Shown here piece after piece: positions 1 through 9,735 of a stretch of 64,000 bases of DNA (positions are counted from its first letter, which is position 1; every line of letters starts with the position of its first letter). The DNA is from JASGCP01 sp965263285 (GTDB lineage: Bacteria > Bacteroidota > Bacteroidia > Chitinophagales > Chitinophagaceae). The stretch spans positions 992,001 to 1,056,000 of the forward strand of contig CBDHHD010000016.1 in NCBI GenBank assembly GCA_965263285.1. The letters are read 5' to 3'. The position numbers were made by a program, and so were the translations under genes. The notes below the pieces were generated by a model. That model was given only the letters and a program-made list of their open reading frames with translations, had not been told where the DNA came from and did no database searches.

Positions 1-2611
1 CGAAAGGATATGTTGCATTTGCTTGTATAATATTGGTAGTAACCACATTAGCATAATTAGCCGCATTTCCTTGTAAAAAACCTTGGTAGTTTCTAACGCT
101 ACTGCGATAATAAGATATGCCCCAATCTAATTTATTTTTTAAATATTGAATAGAAAGAAAGGCATCTTTATTTGCAAAATCAGGACTAAAACGAATACTT
201 CCCGATAGTTTAATATCTTCTAATAGATCGCTCACTCCCCCACCTAAAGCTAAACTAAATGCTGATCCGTCATTAAGTATAATAGGTCCAGCCCCTCCTT
301 GATAAGGTTGAAAACGACTGCCTAAAATAATATTAGACAAACCTGTTACCGTATAATCCACATTAAATTTCCACTTATAATTAAATAATTTTGTTTGTCG
401 CAGTGGATTGCTTTTAATAGCAGGGAAAATATAACTATTGAATTGATTACTGTTCTGATTGATTGCAGGATTCTGATTAGGGATAGGAGTACGATTATAA
501 ATAGAATCTAATATTTCATTTTCAAACCCTCCTTGAAAATCGGCATAAGCTTGTGTAGGAGGTGGGGATGGAGGATTGCTTTCAGCATTTAATGGTTGAT
601 TAAAAGCGGCTACAATAGAAGCAAAAGGTGCATAATAGAGTTTCGATTCATTTTTTATAAAATAAGTAGGGGTGAGCGTTATATTTCTTCTTTGCAATAC
701 GCGTTGATCTACTTGTAGTTTATATAAGTATTTTGTTTGCCCATCTTGCCTTACTTCGCTTACTACAGGACTCTTAACACCTGCTATATTAGATTCTAAT
801 AAGCTTGTTTGATAATTAGTAATAGGAAAAGTATAAGTAGAATCTTTATATACCTGAAAATAATGTATACTATCTGGTTCGGGCTTTTGCCATACTGCTA
901 AAACAGAATCTAATTCTTCAGGAAGAGGATTTGACAACACTTGATCTCCAACAAAATAGATGGTATCCAACCCTTCTCTTTTTGATGTTAAAAAGCCTGC
1001 CCATCGGTTATTAATTCCATTCGTGCTATTGGCGTATGTAAAATAGCTTTGACCATATTGTGCTGGAAATCTCGCATCTCCTTTTGATACATGAGTAAGC
1101 TGTGAATATTGTTTTATTTTATTGGTATTAGTAATATCACTTAAAAAAATATTAAACCCATAGTGGCTAGGTAAAATTGTATCTCCTTCTGGGGCATCTC
1201 CCGATGGACGATTAGAGCTCCAGATAATACCACTTCTATTAGGAAAAGCTACAAAACTAGGATCTACATCATCGTATATATCATCGGTATATTGTGTAAT
1301 TTGATTATTGGTGAAGTCATATGTATAAATGTCGGTATGTCCATTTTTAACTGCACTTAACAATACCGTATGGTCATTTCTCATAAAAGTAGCACTTATA
1401 ATTTGATCAAATTGAGTAATGGTTTGTTCATATCTTTTACTGTTAGTTGTTGCATCGTATATAAACATTTTAATTTTCCCTTTATGCCAATAGATCACCA
1501 TGATCTTTGTTCCTGTAGGGTCCCAAGCTAAAACAGGGTAATTGGGATTTCTTTCTACTGCCGACAATAACCTAACTCCTTGCTTTAATAACACATGCGT
1601 ATCTCCATCATCATCAATAAAGTTTAGTCGATAAATACCATTTTTATATTGTTCTACAGCATAACTTAAAGCATTAAGATTGGGGTTTGCGGCAAACCTA
1701 TACAAATCTTTATGTGGCGTTATATCTTCTGACATTATTATTCGACCTTTGGGCATATCTCTTCTACCCTTAATTTCATTTTCATATATATCGGTCATAT
1801 TTACCATAAAGGAATCTAATAATTTGTTAAATCTACTTTTGGTTACAATTTGAGAAGCTTTATTTAAACTCCTTGTTTGGGTAGCTAAATTTAAAAAATA
1901 AGTTACTTTACTATTGCCATATTTTAATGCAATATAATACCAAAAAGCATGACCTGCTAACTCCGGATAATAGTATACCAATCTATAAAAATTTTTAAAT
2001 TGCACATTTAATAGCAAGTTGCGTAGTTGATTATCTAGATTCACATCCCAAGCATTTGCCACATATCTAACATATCCTTCGGTGAGCCAACTGGGTAAAT
2101 TTAATAATACTTGGTTAATAGCAAATTGTCCTACATTACTTCCAAAAACAACACTATTTAATATCACTTCAGCAATTCCTTCTCGTATTTGTGTGCGTAG
2201 ATGATTATGATTGCCATCAAAATAAACGATAATCTTATCGTTTGCAAAACGAGTAAGCCCGCCATTATACTGATAATTACTCGACAAACCAACATTAGAC
2301 TGCCTATATTGGTCATAGTTGTCATAAACGAGAATATTCGGCTTGCCATTAATTTGATTTTCCATTTGTTTTTCTATACTTCTATATTCTTCTTCAGCTA
2401 CTTGTAAGGTATATTTCGCTATGTCTAATCCATTTTGATAGAAGTATACATTAAAATTTAGTCCTTGTAAAAATTTCCATTTTAATCTATTATATTGAAC
2501 AACATTTTTACCAAACTGCACAGAATTTACTTGCGCATGAGATAATTGGGGAATAGAACCAATGAATAGTATTATTATAATATAATGTAAAATATAATTT
2601 TTTTCACGCAT
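1..2611 (-). CDS. TolB-like beta-propeller / outer-membrane protein (C-terminus outside window)
   Basis: The frame is open from an ATG at 2611 to the window edge, giving about 870 residues of an incomplete protein. The N-terminus is a Sec signal peptide (hydrophobic IIIILFIGSIPQLSHA, then Q). Residues ~100-270 resemble the peptidase-MA-like head of Bacteroidota 'TolB-like' proteins: an alpha-helical stretch with IREGIAEVILN where gluzincins have HExxH, so the zinc site looks degenerate. Residues ~300-600 contain propeller-type repeats (LAWDPTGTKIMV, SGIIWSSNRPSGDAPEGD). The final part visible (QPYQGGAGPIILNDGSAF) looks like the start of an outer-membrane barrel. This architecture is known in Bacteroidota as a long cell-envelope protein of unknown role. 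The function is inferred only from family resemblance. No operon partner is visible; a family A repeat lies upstream. Confidence 0.75.
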   Translation of the reverse strand, partial: MREKNYILHYIIIILFIGSIPQLSHAQVNSVQFGKNVVQYNRLKWKFLQGLNFNVYFYQNGLDIAKYTLQVAEEEYRSIEKQMENQINGKPNILVYDNYDQYRQSNVGLSSNYQYNGGLTRFANDKIIVYFDGNHNHLRTQIREGIAEVILNSVVFGSNVGQFAINQVLLNLPSWLTEGYVRYVANAWDVNLDNQLRNLLLNVQFKNFYRLVYYYPELAGHAFWYYIALKYGNSKVTYFLNLATQTRSLNKASQIVTKSRFNKLLDSFMVNMTDIYENEIKGRRDMPKGRIIMSEDITPHKDLYRFAANPNLNALSYAVEQYKNGIYRLNFIDDDGDTHVLLKQGVRLLSAVERNPNYPVLAWDPTGTKIMVIYWHKGKIKMFIYDATTNSKRYEQTITQFDQIISATFMRNDHTVLLSAVKNGHTDIYTYDFTNNQITQYTDDIYDDVDPSFVAFPNRSGIIWSSNRPSGDAPEGDTILPSHYGFNIFLSDITNTNKIKQYSQLTHVSKGDARFPAQYGQSYFTYANSTNGINNRWAGFLTSKREGLDTIYFVGDQVLSNPLPEELDSVLAVWQKPEPDSIHYFQVYKDSTYTFPITNYQTSLLESNIAGVKSPVVSEVRQDGQTKYLYKLQVDQRVLQRRNITLTPTYFIKNESKLYYAPFASIVAAFNQPLNAESNPPSPPPTQAYADFQGGFENEILDSIYNRTPIPNQNPAINQNSNQFNSYIFPAIKSNPLRQTKLFNYKWKFNVDYTVTGLSNIILGSRFQPYQGGAGPIILNDGSAFSLALGGGVSDLLEDIKLSGSIRFSPDFANKDAFLSIQYLKNKLDWGISYYRSSVRNYQGFLQGNAANYANVVTTNIIQANATYPF

Positions 2612-2745
2612 TTAATAAGTAGTAATAATAATTAAAAGTAGTAATGATAATTAAAATTTACATTATTCTAATAGAAATTTTATGTTATATACAAACATAC
2701 AAATATACAAATATCTTATAAAAAAAATAAAGGACATACAAAAAA

Positions 2746-3230
2746 GCTAAATCCTTTTTTAAGGTGCTAAGAGGTTTTTAATAAATGGCAACTACTCATG
2801 TATAGGTTCATAATCGTTTTTTATATCTTTTTCTTTCTTTTGTCTTGATACAAAAGAAAGAAACAAAGAAAAAATCAAGCCTGCAGATAAAGAGCTACAA
2901 AACTACGGCTCACTACGCTAGCGAGAATGAATGGAAGGCGGTTAGGTATGAATTGTTATGATGAGCTTATCCATAGTTATCTTTTATGTAAATACTTTAT
3001 GCTCATCATAACGATTCATATGTAAAAACTTCCGCGCCTCCACATTCTCGCTGGTCGCTTCGCTCGCCTCGTTTTGTAACGCTCTTTATCTGAAGGCAGT
3101 CCTCATCAGATATTTCCTATTATTTCCATACTTATAATTATTCGATAATCAATATACTTAATTAAACCTATTGAGTTAACTAAGTAGTTACAACTATATT
3201 TCTCTTAGCACCTTAAAAAAGGATGTAGCC
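2746..3230. repeat. Family A fold-back element, copy 1 (AAGGTGCTAAGAGG subtype)
   Basis: The ends are GCTAAATCCTTTTTTAAGG and its inverted complement just before clpC's stop codon. Inside are the family hallmarks: the CTTTCTTTTGT/ACAAAAGAAAG hairpin, the GAGCTACAAAACTACGGCTC arm pairing with the distal GTTTTGTAACGCTC arm, and a central GTTATGATGAGC/GCTCATCATAAC stem. It fills the clpC-TolB interval. No clear target duplication is left. 2612-2745 holds nothing else recognisable. Confidence 0.85.
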
Positions 3231-3244
3231 CAACCATTTAGTTT

Positions 3245-5800
3245 TTATGTAGCATTCCTATTATTAGATACTTCAAAATATATTTGAGCATTTTCTTGAT
3301 TTAATTTAGCAACAACATGGTCACCTTCTTTTATTTTATCATTCAGTATTTCTTCCGATAATGGATCTTCAATATATTGTTGTAATGCTCTTTGTAATGG
3401 CCTTGCCCCATATTGTGCATCGTATCCTTTATCTGCGACCATTTCTTTTGTATCTTTTTCTAAAGTCAGATAAATTCCAAGCGCTTCTAATCGTAGATAC
3501 ACTTGTTGTAATAATATATCAATAATGTCAAGGATATTATTTTTTGTAAGGGATTTAAAAATAATCACATCATCAATACGATTAAGAAATTCTGGTGAAA
3601 AACTTTTTTTCAATGCTCTTTCAATTACTGCTTTTTTATTTTCTTCTTGGCTTTCTATTCTATTGGCTGTAGCAAACCCTACACCATCTCCAAACTCTTT
3701 TAATTGTCGTATACCAATATTACTTGTCATAATAATAATTGTATTACGAAAATCTATTTTTCTACCTAATCCATCTGTTAAGGTTCCTTCATCCAAAACT
3801 TGTAGTAATATATGGTATAAATCGGGATGCGCTTTTTCTATTTCATCTAATAGGATAACAGAATAAGGTTTATGTCTTACTTTTTCTGTTAATTGACCTC
3901 CTTCTTCATACCCTACATATCCTGGAGGTGCTCCAATAAGTCGACTAACACTAAATTTTTCCATGTATTCGCTCATATCAATGCGTACAAGTGCATCTTC
4001 TGTTTCGAATAGGTATTTTGCCAATGCTTTTGCGAGTTCTGTTTTTCCTACCCCTGTAGGCCCTAAAAATATAAAAGTGCCAATAGGCTTACGAGGATCT
4101 TTCAATCCTATTCTATTGCGTTGAATAGATTTTACAATCTTATATATAGGTTCATCTTGTCCAACAACCATTTTCTTCATTTCTTCTGGCATTCGCTTAA
4201 GCTTATCAGATTCGGCTTCAATCATTCTATTTAATTGAATACCCGTCATCATACTTACTACTTCAGCCACTTCTATTTCGGTAATTTGATATCGTTCATT
4301 TTTTGCTTTTTCTTCCCACATCAATTTTGTATTTTTTAATTCACTCATCAATTTGCTTTCTTTATCTCTTAAAGCAGCGGCTTCTTCAAATTGTTGACTT
4401 TTAACTACTCTATTTTTTTCTTCTTTTATTTCTTCTATTTGTTTTTCTAATACCAACACATCGGGAGGCACATTAATATTTTTAATATGCACTCTTGCAC
4501 CTACTTCATCCATAATATCAATAGCTTTATCAGGAAGTAATCTATCTGTCATATATCGATGGCTTAATTTTACGCATGCTTCAATCGACTTATCATTATA
4601 AATTACATTATGAAAATCTTCATATTTCTGCTTAATATTCTGTAAAATTTGAATAGCATCATGTACATTAGAAGGCTCTATTAAAACTTTTTGAAATCTT
4701 CGGTCCAAAGCACCATCTTTTTCAATATACATGCGATATTCATCTAAGGTAGATGCACCGATGCATTGCAATTCTCCTCTTGCGAGGGCAGGTTTAAAGA
4801 TATTAGATGCATCTAAACTCCCACTAGCGCCACCTGCTCCTACAATCGTATGCATTTCATCAATAAATAGAATAACATCTCTATTTTTTTCTAATTCGTT
4901 CATAATCGCTTTGATGCGTTCTTCAAATTGCCCTCTGTATTTTGTGCCTGCCACTAATGCAGCTAAATCTAATGAGACAACCCTTTTTTCATATAAAACT
5001 CGGCTCACTCTTCTTTGTGTAATGCGTAAAGCTAATCCTTCTACAATAGCTGACTTTCCTACTCCAGGTTCGCCAATTAAAATAGGATTATTCTTTTTTC
5101 TACGAGATAATATTTGGCATACCCTTTCAATTTCAATTTCTCGTCCTACAATAGGATCTAATTTATCTTCTTCGGCTAATCTTGTAATGTCTCTTCCAAA
5201 ATTATCTAATACAGGTGTTTTGCTTTTACTAAGTGGAATAGATTTGTTACTATTAGGCTTTGAGTACATATTTCTTTTGCTATCTTGGTCAAAATCATCT
5301 TCTCCCTCTTCATTTAAATCGTTACGAATGCTATTAGGATCTACGTTGTCAGTATTATAACTTAATATCTCTGATTTAAATGAGTCGTAATTAACATTAT
5401 ATTGTTGTAATAGTTTAGAAACACTATTCTCTTTATCTTTTAAGATACCAAACATAAGATGCTCTGCACTTATAAGTGACATTTTAGATTCTAACATAGA
5501 TTCTAACATAGTAAGTTTAAATATTCGCTCTACTTGTTTTGTAACCGCAATTCCATTAATTAATTGAATATTAGTATCTTTTCTTTGTATATGGTTTTGT
5601 AATGATAGTTCTAGTTGTTTTTTTAATTCGATTAAATCTACTTGCAATAAACGAAATATTTTCACAACAATGTTTTTTTCGTCTCGTATAATACCTAAAA
5701 GCAGATGTTCTACACTAATGAGTGCATTGCCTAATCTAATGGCTTCTTCTCTGCTATATGATATAATATTTTTTACTTCTTCTGAAAATTGATTATCCAT
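3245..5800 (-). CDS. clpC: ATP-dependent Clp protease ATPase subunit ClpC
   Basis: An 851-residue Hsp100 unfoldase that feeds substrates to ClpP in the cytosol. Two Clp-N repeats occupy residues ~1-150 (SVEHLLLGIIRDE and SAEHLMFGILKDK). AAA domain 1 has Walker A GEPGVGKS at ~241. A UVR-like coiled middle segment (SQQFEEAAALRDKE) sits near 450. AAA domain 2 has Walker A GPTGVGKT at ~580, PPGYVGYEEGGQ, Walker B VILLDEIEKAHPD and a sensor region. The C-terminal D2-small domain ends in YGARPLQRALQQYIEDPLSE. The length is usual for ClpC, and the acidic linker after the N-domain (EEGEDDFDQD) is typical for Bacteroidota. Monocistronic, with a fold-back repeat on both sides. All catalytic motifs are intact. 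Confidence 0.97.
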   Translation of the reverse strand: MDNQFSEEVKNIISYSREEAIRLGNALISVEHLLLGIIRDEKNIVVKIFRLLQVDLIELKKQLELSLQNHIQRKDTNIQLINGIAVTKQVERIFKLTMLESMLESKMSLISAEHLMFGILKDKENSVSKLLQQYNVNYDSFKSEILSYNTDNVDPNSIRNDLNEEGEDDFDQDSKRNMYSKPNSNKSIPLSKSKTPVLDNFGRDITRLAEEDKLDPIVGREIEIERVCQILSRRKKNNPILIGEPGVGKSAIVEGLALRITQRRVSRVLYEKRVVSLDLAALVAGTKYRGQFEERIKAIMNELEKNRDVILFIDEMHTIVGAGGASGSLDASNIFKPALARGELQCIGASTLDEYRMYIEKDGALDRRFQKVLIEPSNVHDAIQILQNIKQKYEDFHNVIYNDKSIEACVKLSHRYMTDRLLPDKAIDIMDEVGARVHIKNINVPPDVLVLEKQIEEIKEEKNRVVKSQQFEEAAALRDKESKLMSELKNTKLMWEEKAKNERYQITEIEVAEVVSMMTGIQLNRMIEAESDKLKRMPEEMKKMVVGQDEPIYKIVKSIQRNRIGLKDPRKPIGTFIFLGPTGVGKTELAKALAKYLFETEDALVRIDMSEYMEKFSVSRLIGAPPGYVGYEEGGQLTEKVRHKPYSVILLDEIEKAHPDLYHILLQVLDEGTLTDGLGRKIDFRNTIIIMTSNIGIRQLKEFGDGVGFATANRIESQEENKKAVIERALKKSFSPEFLNRIDDVIIFKSLTKNNILDIIDILLQQVYLRLEALGIYLTLEKDTKEMVADKGYDAQYGARPLQRALQQYIEDPLSEEILNDKIKEGDHVVAKLNQENAQIYFEVSNNRNAT

Positions 5801-5880
5801 ATATTTTTTTTTAAAAGGATAAAAATAATATTATACAATGTTACAAAAAAAGGATGACAATAAATATTTTTTTATTTATA

Positions 5881-6133
5881 GGGTTACATCTTTTTTTGAG
5901 GTGCTGGGGGGTATTTGTGTTTTTGTAATTACTCAGGTATAGATTCATCATTTATTTTTTATATCCTTTTCTTTCTTTTGTCTTGATACAAAAGAAAGAA
6001 ACAAAGAACAAATCAAGCCTGCAGATAAAGAGCTACAAAACTACGGCTCGCTACGCTAGCGAGAATGAAGGGGAGGCGGTTCGATCATCCATACACTTCA
6101 TTAAACCTATTGAGTTACCTAAGTAATGACTAA
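5881..6133. repeat. Family A fold-back element, copy 2 (right half lost)
   Basis: It begins GGTTACATCTTTTTTTGAGG and follows the family as far as the GAGGCGG arm. It then jumps to terminal sequence (ATTAAACCTATTGAGTTACC) without the central stem or right terminus, so the interior and end are deleted. It lies between the divergent clpC and the 6246 glycosyltransferase. Confidence 0.8.
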
Positions 6134-6245
6134 AATTATAAAGACAAATAAGAAGGCATATACTTATATTTGTGATAAATTTTATTATAAAACAACATTT
6201 GTCGCTTTGTAGTATCAGTTAAATATTTTATTATTAAAAAATATC

Positions 6246-7820
6246 ATGACTATATTAAAAAAAGATAACGCAATCCCCTTAGTTATTATTACGGTTGTAT
6301 TTTTTATTTTTGCTTCTTATACATTTAATAGTAAAGTAGACTTAAATGGAGATAATTGTGTTTACTATGCAATGGCACAATCTATTGCAACACAAGGAAG
6401 AGTAGCTTTAAAATATACACCAGGCAATCCCCTTACTAGCGTTTTTTCTCCTGGTTTCCCAATATTGATGGCACCCATTATATGGATAAGCAATAGTTTT
6501 ACATTGCAAAATGCTTATGGGGAGTTTTTTTTATGGATCATTGCAGTTACATTATATCTATTGGGTAGGCAATTAAAATTAAAAAAAGGTTTAGCACTGC
6601 TATTAAGCTTATCGTGCTTATTTAACTATTTAATTTTGAAATTCTCTACCATGACGATGTCATATATTCCTACAGCTTGTTTTAGTGTATTAGGTTTATA
6701 CTTGCTTGTATTAGATGAAGATAGAGATAAACCCTCTCCTATATCTATGCTTTTTATTATAAGTGTTATTCTTATATCATATAGTAACCTTATACACCCA
6801 AGCGGTATTATAACCATTCTTTCTTTATTTGGGTATCTTCTTTTTGCTAAAAAAACCAAAAAACTAATCGCTTCTATTATTATTTGTGTAATGGTGAATT
6901 TACCTTGGTATGTAAGAAATTCATTTTATCATTTAGGCAATCGTTATGCGTCTGCTATTTTATATAATACAGGGTGGTATAACAAAACAAGCGTATGGGC
7001 ATATAGTCAACATTTTATCTATCGTACATTTATAAATTTGTTTGACTATATAGGCAAATCTATTCCGCAATTTATTTTTCCTTTTATTTCTGTAGATTAT
7101 AGTGAAACAGGTAGCTCTTATTATATAACGGGTATCTTTATTATGGCTGTTATACTATATGCCTGCTGGCAAATAAAAAAATATAGATACTTTTTTATTT
7201 TTTATATTATTGGCAATATTTTATTAATCAGTTCATTAAGTGATAGTATTTTATCTGCACACGCATTAATTGACACAAGATATCTTTCTCCTTGGGCGCC
7301 TCTTATTGTTTTCTTATTCTATTTTGGTTGCATTCATCTTTTTGAAAGATACAGCAAAAAAACTATTTCTCATCCTGCTATATGGGCTATACTTATCGTG
7401 TTTGTATTTGTTATACAGTATAGTAGCATCAATCAACTCAACCAAGAAAACAATCAAGACTATCCTCCTGCTTATCAAAATTTTGTTGATTTGTCTTCTT
7501 ACACTATTGGCAACTTCCCTGATTCTACTATCTTTTGTATTAGAAAGCCTGAATTATTTTATGTATTTTCTCAACATCTTGCTGTACAGTATCTAAATAC
7601 CGATAGTACGCAATTACTTATAGGGAATTTAATTGATCAACATGTAGATTATGTAATTTTAGATCAATTAGGATATAGTTCTACGCCCAAATATCTATGG
7701 CCTGCTATACAAAAATATTCCTCTTGTTTTGTTCCTGTATATCAAACTTCAGAACCAATATTTTATTTATTAAAATTTAATCGCTTAAAAGCAGACAGTC
7801 TTTTGCATTTACGTTTATAA
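6246..7820 (+). CDS. Polytopic ArnT/PMT-like glycosyltransferase (GT-C fold)
   Basis: A 524-residue integral membrane protein with roughly 11-12 hydrophobic segments. The first periplasmic loop after TM1 reads DLNGDNCVYYAMAQSIATQG, matching the acidic 'D-x-x-x-YY' loop of the PMT/ArnT superfamily, which moves sugars from polyprenyl-phosphate donors. PWYVRN in the middle and a soluble C-terminal ~120 residues also fit. The acceptor cannot be predicted. It stands alone downstream of the deleted repeat copy 2 and upstream of the tRNA-like gene, so an operon is unlikely. The start is the first Met of the frame, followed directly by TM1. Assignment to the superfamily is good; the substrate is unknown. 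Confidence 0.75.
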   Translation: MTILKKDNAIPLVIITVVFFIFASYTFNSKVDLNGDNCVYYAMAQSIATQGRVALKYTPGNPLTSVFSPGFPILMAPIIWISNSFTLQNAYGEFFLWIIAVTLYLLGRQLKLKKGLALLLSLSCLFNYLILKFSTMTMSYIPTACFSVLGLYLLVLDEDRDKPSPISMLFIISVILISYSNLIHPSGIITILSLFGYLLFAKKTKKLIASIIICVMVNLPWYVRNSFYHLGNRYASAILYNTGWYNKTSVWAYSQHFIYRTFINLFDYIGKSIPQFIFPFISVDYSETGSSYYITGIFIMAVILYACWQIKKYRYFFIFYIIGNILLISSLSDSILSAHALIDTRYLSPWAPLIVFLFYFGCIHLFERYSKKTISHPAIWAILIVFVFVIQYSSINQLNQENNQDYPPAYQNFVDLSSYTIGNFPDSTIFCIRKPELFYVFSQHLAVQYLNTDSTQLLIGNLIDQHVDYVILDQLGYSSTPKYLWPAIQKYSSCFVPVYQTSEPIFYLLKFNRLKADSLLHLRL

Positions 7821-7849
7821 AATGTTATCATCATTATAAAAAAACATTG

Positions 7850-7857
7850 TATTTTTG
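7850..7857 (+). promoter_or_regulatory. Bacteroidota -7 element for tRNA-like gene
   Basis: TATTTTTG matches TAnnTTTG and sits 17 bp before the 5' end of the folded tRNA-like molecule, the spacing expected if transcription begins just upstream. Confidence 0.45.
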
Positions 7858-7873
7858 CCTTTTACCCAATTAT

Positions 7874-8043
7874 TGTAGGGTGATGAAATTGGCAGACATG
7901 CCCTCTTGTCTCGGGGGTGAGGAGTTCGGAATAAAGTTAAATATAGAGCCGACTATACCTATGGTAAAGGCCGACCAGGGTTGACCACTAAACTTTGTAT
8001 TTTATCTAACCGCCTTTTGAAGGTTCGAATCCTTCCCCTACAG
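7874..8043 (+). tRNA. tRNA-Leu-like gene with GUC at the anticodon position and a ~100-nt variable-region insert
   Basis: The acceptor stem TGTAGGG/CCCTACA (7874-7880 with 8036-8042), D arm ATG/CAT around AAATTGGCAGA, anticodon stem CCCTC/GGGGG (7901-7905 with 7913-7917) and T arm GAAGG-TTCGAAT-CCTTC (8019-8035) are all present. The D arm is of class II leucine type. The seven-base anticodon loop is TTGTCTC, placing GTC (Asp) at 34-36, which does not fit Leu. Between anticodon stem and T stem lie 101 nt (7918-8018), against ~15 in normal tRNA-Leu. They include small hairpins (TACC-TAT-GGTA) and an AAAGTT/AACTTT closure. CCA is not encoded. It may be a real but aberrant tRNA, a pseudo-tRNA, or a tRNA-like regulatory RNA. 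Confidence 0.6.
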
Positions 8044-8092
8044 CTTGAATTGAATAACAATAATTTTAATTGTTTTTTATATACTTTATATA

Positions 8093-9643
8093 ATGGCTAT
8101 TATAGATATCTATTTACCAAAAAGTATTTCTAAAAGATTAGGGTTGCCTAATAATTCTTTAATAAATCAGCAATTGAAAGTATTAAAGAAAATGTTAAAA
8201 AAAGCAAGATTTACAGAATTTGGACAATATTATCATTTTGATCAAATACTATTGCAAAAAGATATTACTCAATCATTTATAGAAAAGGTGCCCTTATTTG
8301 ATTATAATAAAATATATAATGAATGGTGGCATAAAAGTTTAGAGGGCAAGTCAGATATTTGTTGGCCAGGTATTATTAAATATTATGCATTAAGTAGTGG
8401 AACAAGTGAAGCATCTAGTAAATATATACCTATAACAAAAGAGATATTAAGAGGCAATACTATTGTAATGGTAAAAAATTTGCTTACTATTCGAAAATAT
8501 GAAGATGTAGAAAAGTTAAAGCCTATTGGGAAAGGCTGGCTTATGTTAGGAGGGAGTACTTCATTAGAGAAAAAATACCATTACTATGCAGGAGATTTAA
8601 GTGGAATTAGCGCTAAGCGACAACCATTTTGGTTTCAGCCTTTTTATAAGCCAGGTAAGGCAATTGCTCAGCAAAAAGATTGGAATAAGAAATTAGAGTC
8701 AATTGTAAAACAAGCGCCTAAATGGGATATTGGTTTTATTACAGGAGTACCCGCTTGGGTACAGATGTGTTTAGAGATGATTATAAAAGAATATCATCTT
8801 AAGAACATACATGAGATATGGCCTAATTTTTCTTATTTTGTACATGGGGGGGTAAGTTTTGAGCCGTATAAGAAAAAATTTGAAACACTATTAGGGAAAC
8901 CTATTTCTTATGTAGAAACATATCTTACTAGTGAAGGCTTTTTAGGTTATCAAGATAAACAAAATTACAATGGGATGAAATTGGTTTTAAATGAGCATAT
9001 ATTTTTTGAGTTTATACCTTTTAATGAACAAAATTTTGATAATGAAGGGAATGTTTTTCCTCAAGCCAAGTCGCTTTTAATTCATGAGGTAGAAGAAAAC
9101 CAAGAATATGCAATTGTTATATCTACAGTAGCAGGTACATGGAGATATTTATTAGGAGATACGGTAAGGTTTGTAGATAAAAATAATCCTGATGTGGTTA
9201 TTACCGGTCGAGTAAAGCATTTTTTAAGCTTAGTAGGAGAGCATGTAAGTGTAGATAACATGAATAAAACCATTTGTCATATAAGTAATACCTTAGGTAT
9301 TTCTATTCCTGAATTTACTGTTATAGGTATTCCTTATCAAGATTTTTTTGCACATCATTGGTATATTGCTTCTAATGAACCTATAAATGAAGTACAGCTA
9401 TCTATTATGATTGATAACTATCTTAAAAGTATTAATGATGATTATGCAGTAGAAAGAGTGGCTGCTCTTAAAAATGTATTTGTTACAATATTGCCAGAAT
9501 CTATTTTTATGTCTTTTTTAAAAATGCAAGGAAAGATAGGATCTCAAAATAAATTTCCAAGGGTGTTAAAAGGAAAAAGAGCACAAGATTGGTTACAGTT
9601 TGTAAGCATGCAAGCAAAAAAAATGCTATTACAGCAACGATAG
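8093..9643 (+). CDS. GH3-family acyl-acid-amido-synthetase-like protein
   Basis: 516 residues of the ANL-superfamily GH3 group, whose plant members adenylate carboxylic acids and join them to amino acids. Visible family motifs are the phosphate-binding YYALSSGTSEASSKYIP (~residues 97-115), the WYI/adenine region VETYLTSEGFLGYQ (~280) and GDTVRFVDKNNPDVVITGR (~355-373), which carries the hinge-region Asp. The C-terminal cap domain is present and full length. Bacterial members are common in Bacteroidota and their substrate is unknown. The upstream neighbour is the tRNA-like gene; the methyltransferase downstream follows after 90 bp with its own promoter-like element. Confidence 0.9.
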   Translation: MAIIDIYLPKSISKRLGLPNNSLINQQLKVLKKMLKKARFTEFGQYYHFDQILLQKDITQSFIEKVPLFDYNKIYNEWWHKSLEGKSDICWPGIIKYYALSSGTSEASSKYIPITKEILRGNTIVMVKNLLTIRKYEDVEKLKPIGKGWLMLGGSTSLEKKYHYYAGDLSGISAKRQPFWFQPFYKPGKAIAQQKDWNKKLESIVKQAPKWDIGFITGVPAWVQMCLEMIIKEYHLKNIHEIWPNFSYFVHGGVSFEPYKKKFETLLGKPISYVETYLTSEGFLGYQDKQNYNGMKLVLNEHIFFEFIPFNEQNFDNEGNVFPQAKSLLIHEVEENQEYAIVISTVAGTWRYLLGDTVRFVDKNNPDVVITGRVKHFLSLVGEHVSVDNMNKTICHISNTLGISIPEFTVIGIPYQDFFAHHWYIASNEPINEVQLSIMIDNYLKSINDDYAVERVAALKNVFVTILPESIFMSFLKMQGKIGSQNKFPRVLKGKRAQDWLQFVSMQAKKMLLQQR

Positions 9644-9687
9644 GATAATATTATCTTTCTTTGTTATACGAAAAGAAAGATGAATCT

Positions 9688-9695
9688 TATCTTTG
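9688..9695 (+). promoter_or_regulatory. Bacteroidota -7 element upstream of the RsmB-like gene
   Basis: TATCTTTG, a full match to TAnnTTTG, lies 40 bp upstream of the ATG at 9736 in the GH3-methyltransferase gap. Confidence 0.4.
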
Positions 9696-9735
9696 AAAAT
9701 AACAGATTCTATTTATTTTTCATACTTAATTATTT

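Noticed and set aside
4731..5360. 209-codon open frame antisense to clpC
   Set aside because: It lies entirely opposite an intact conserved gene, with no family resemblance or promoter.
7918..8018. Group I intron in the tRNA-Leu-like gene
   Set aside because: The insert is only ~100 nt, lacks the P7/P3 core sequences, and lies after the anticodon stem instead of within the anticodon loop.
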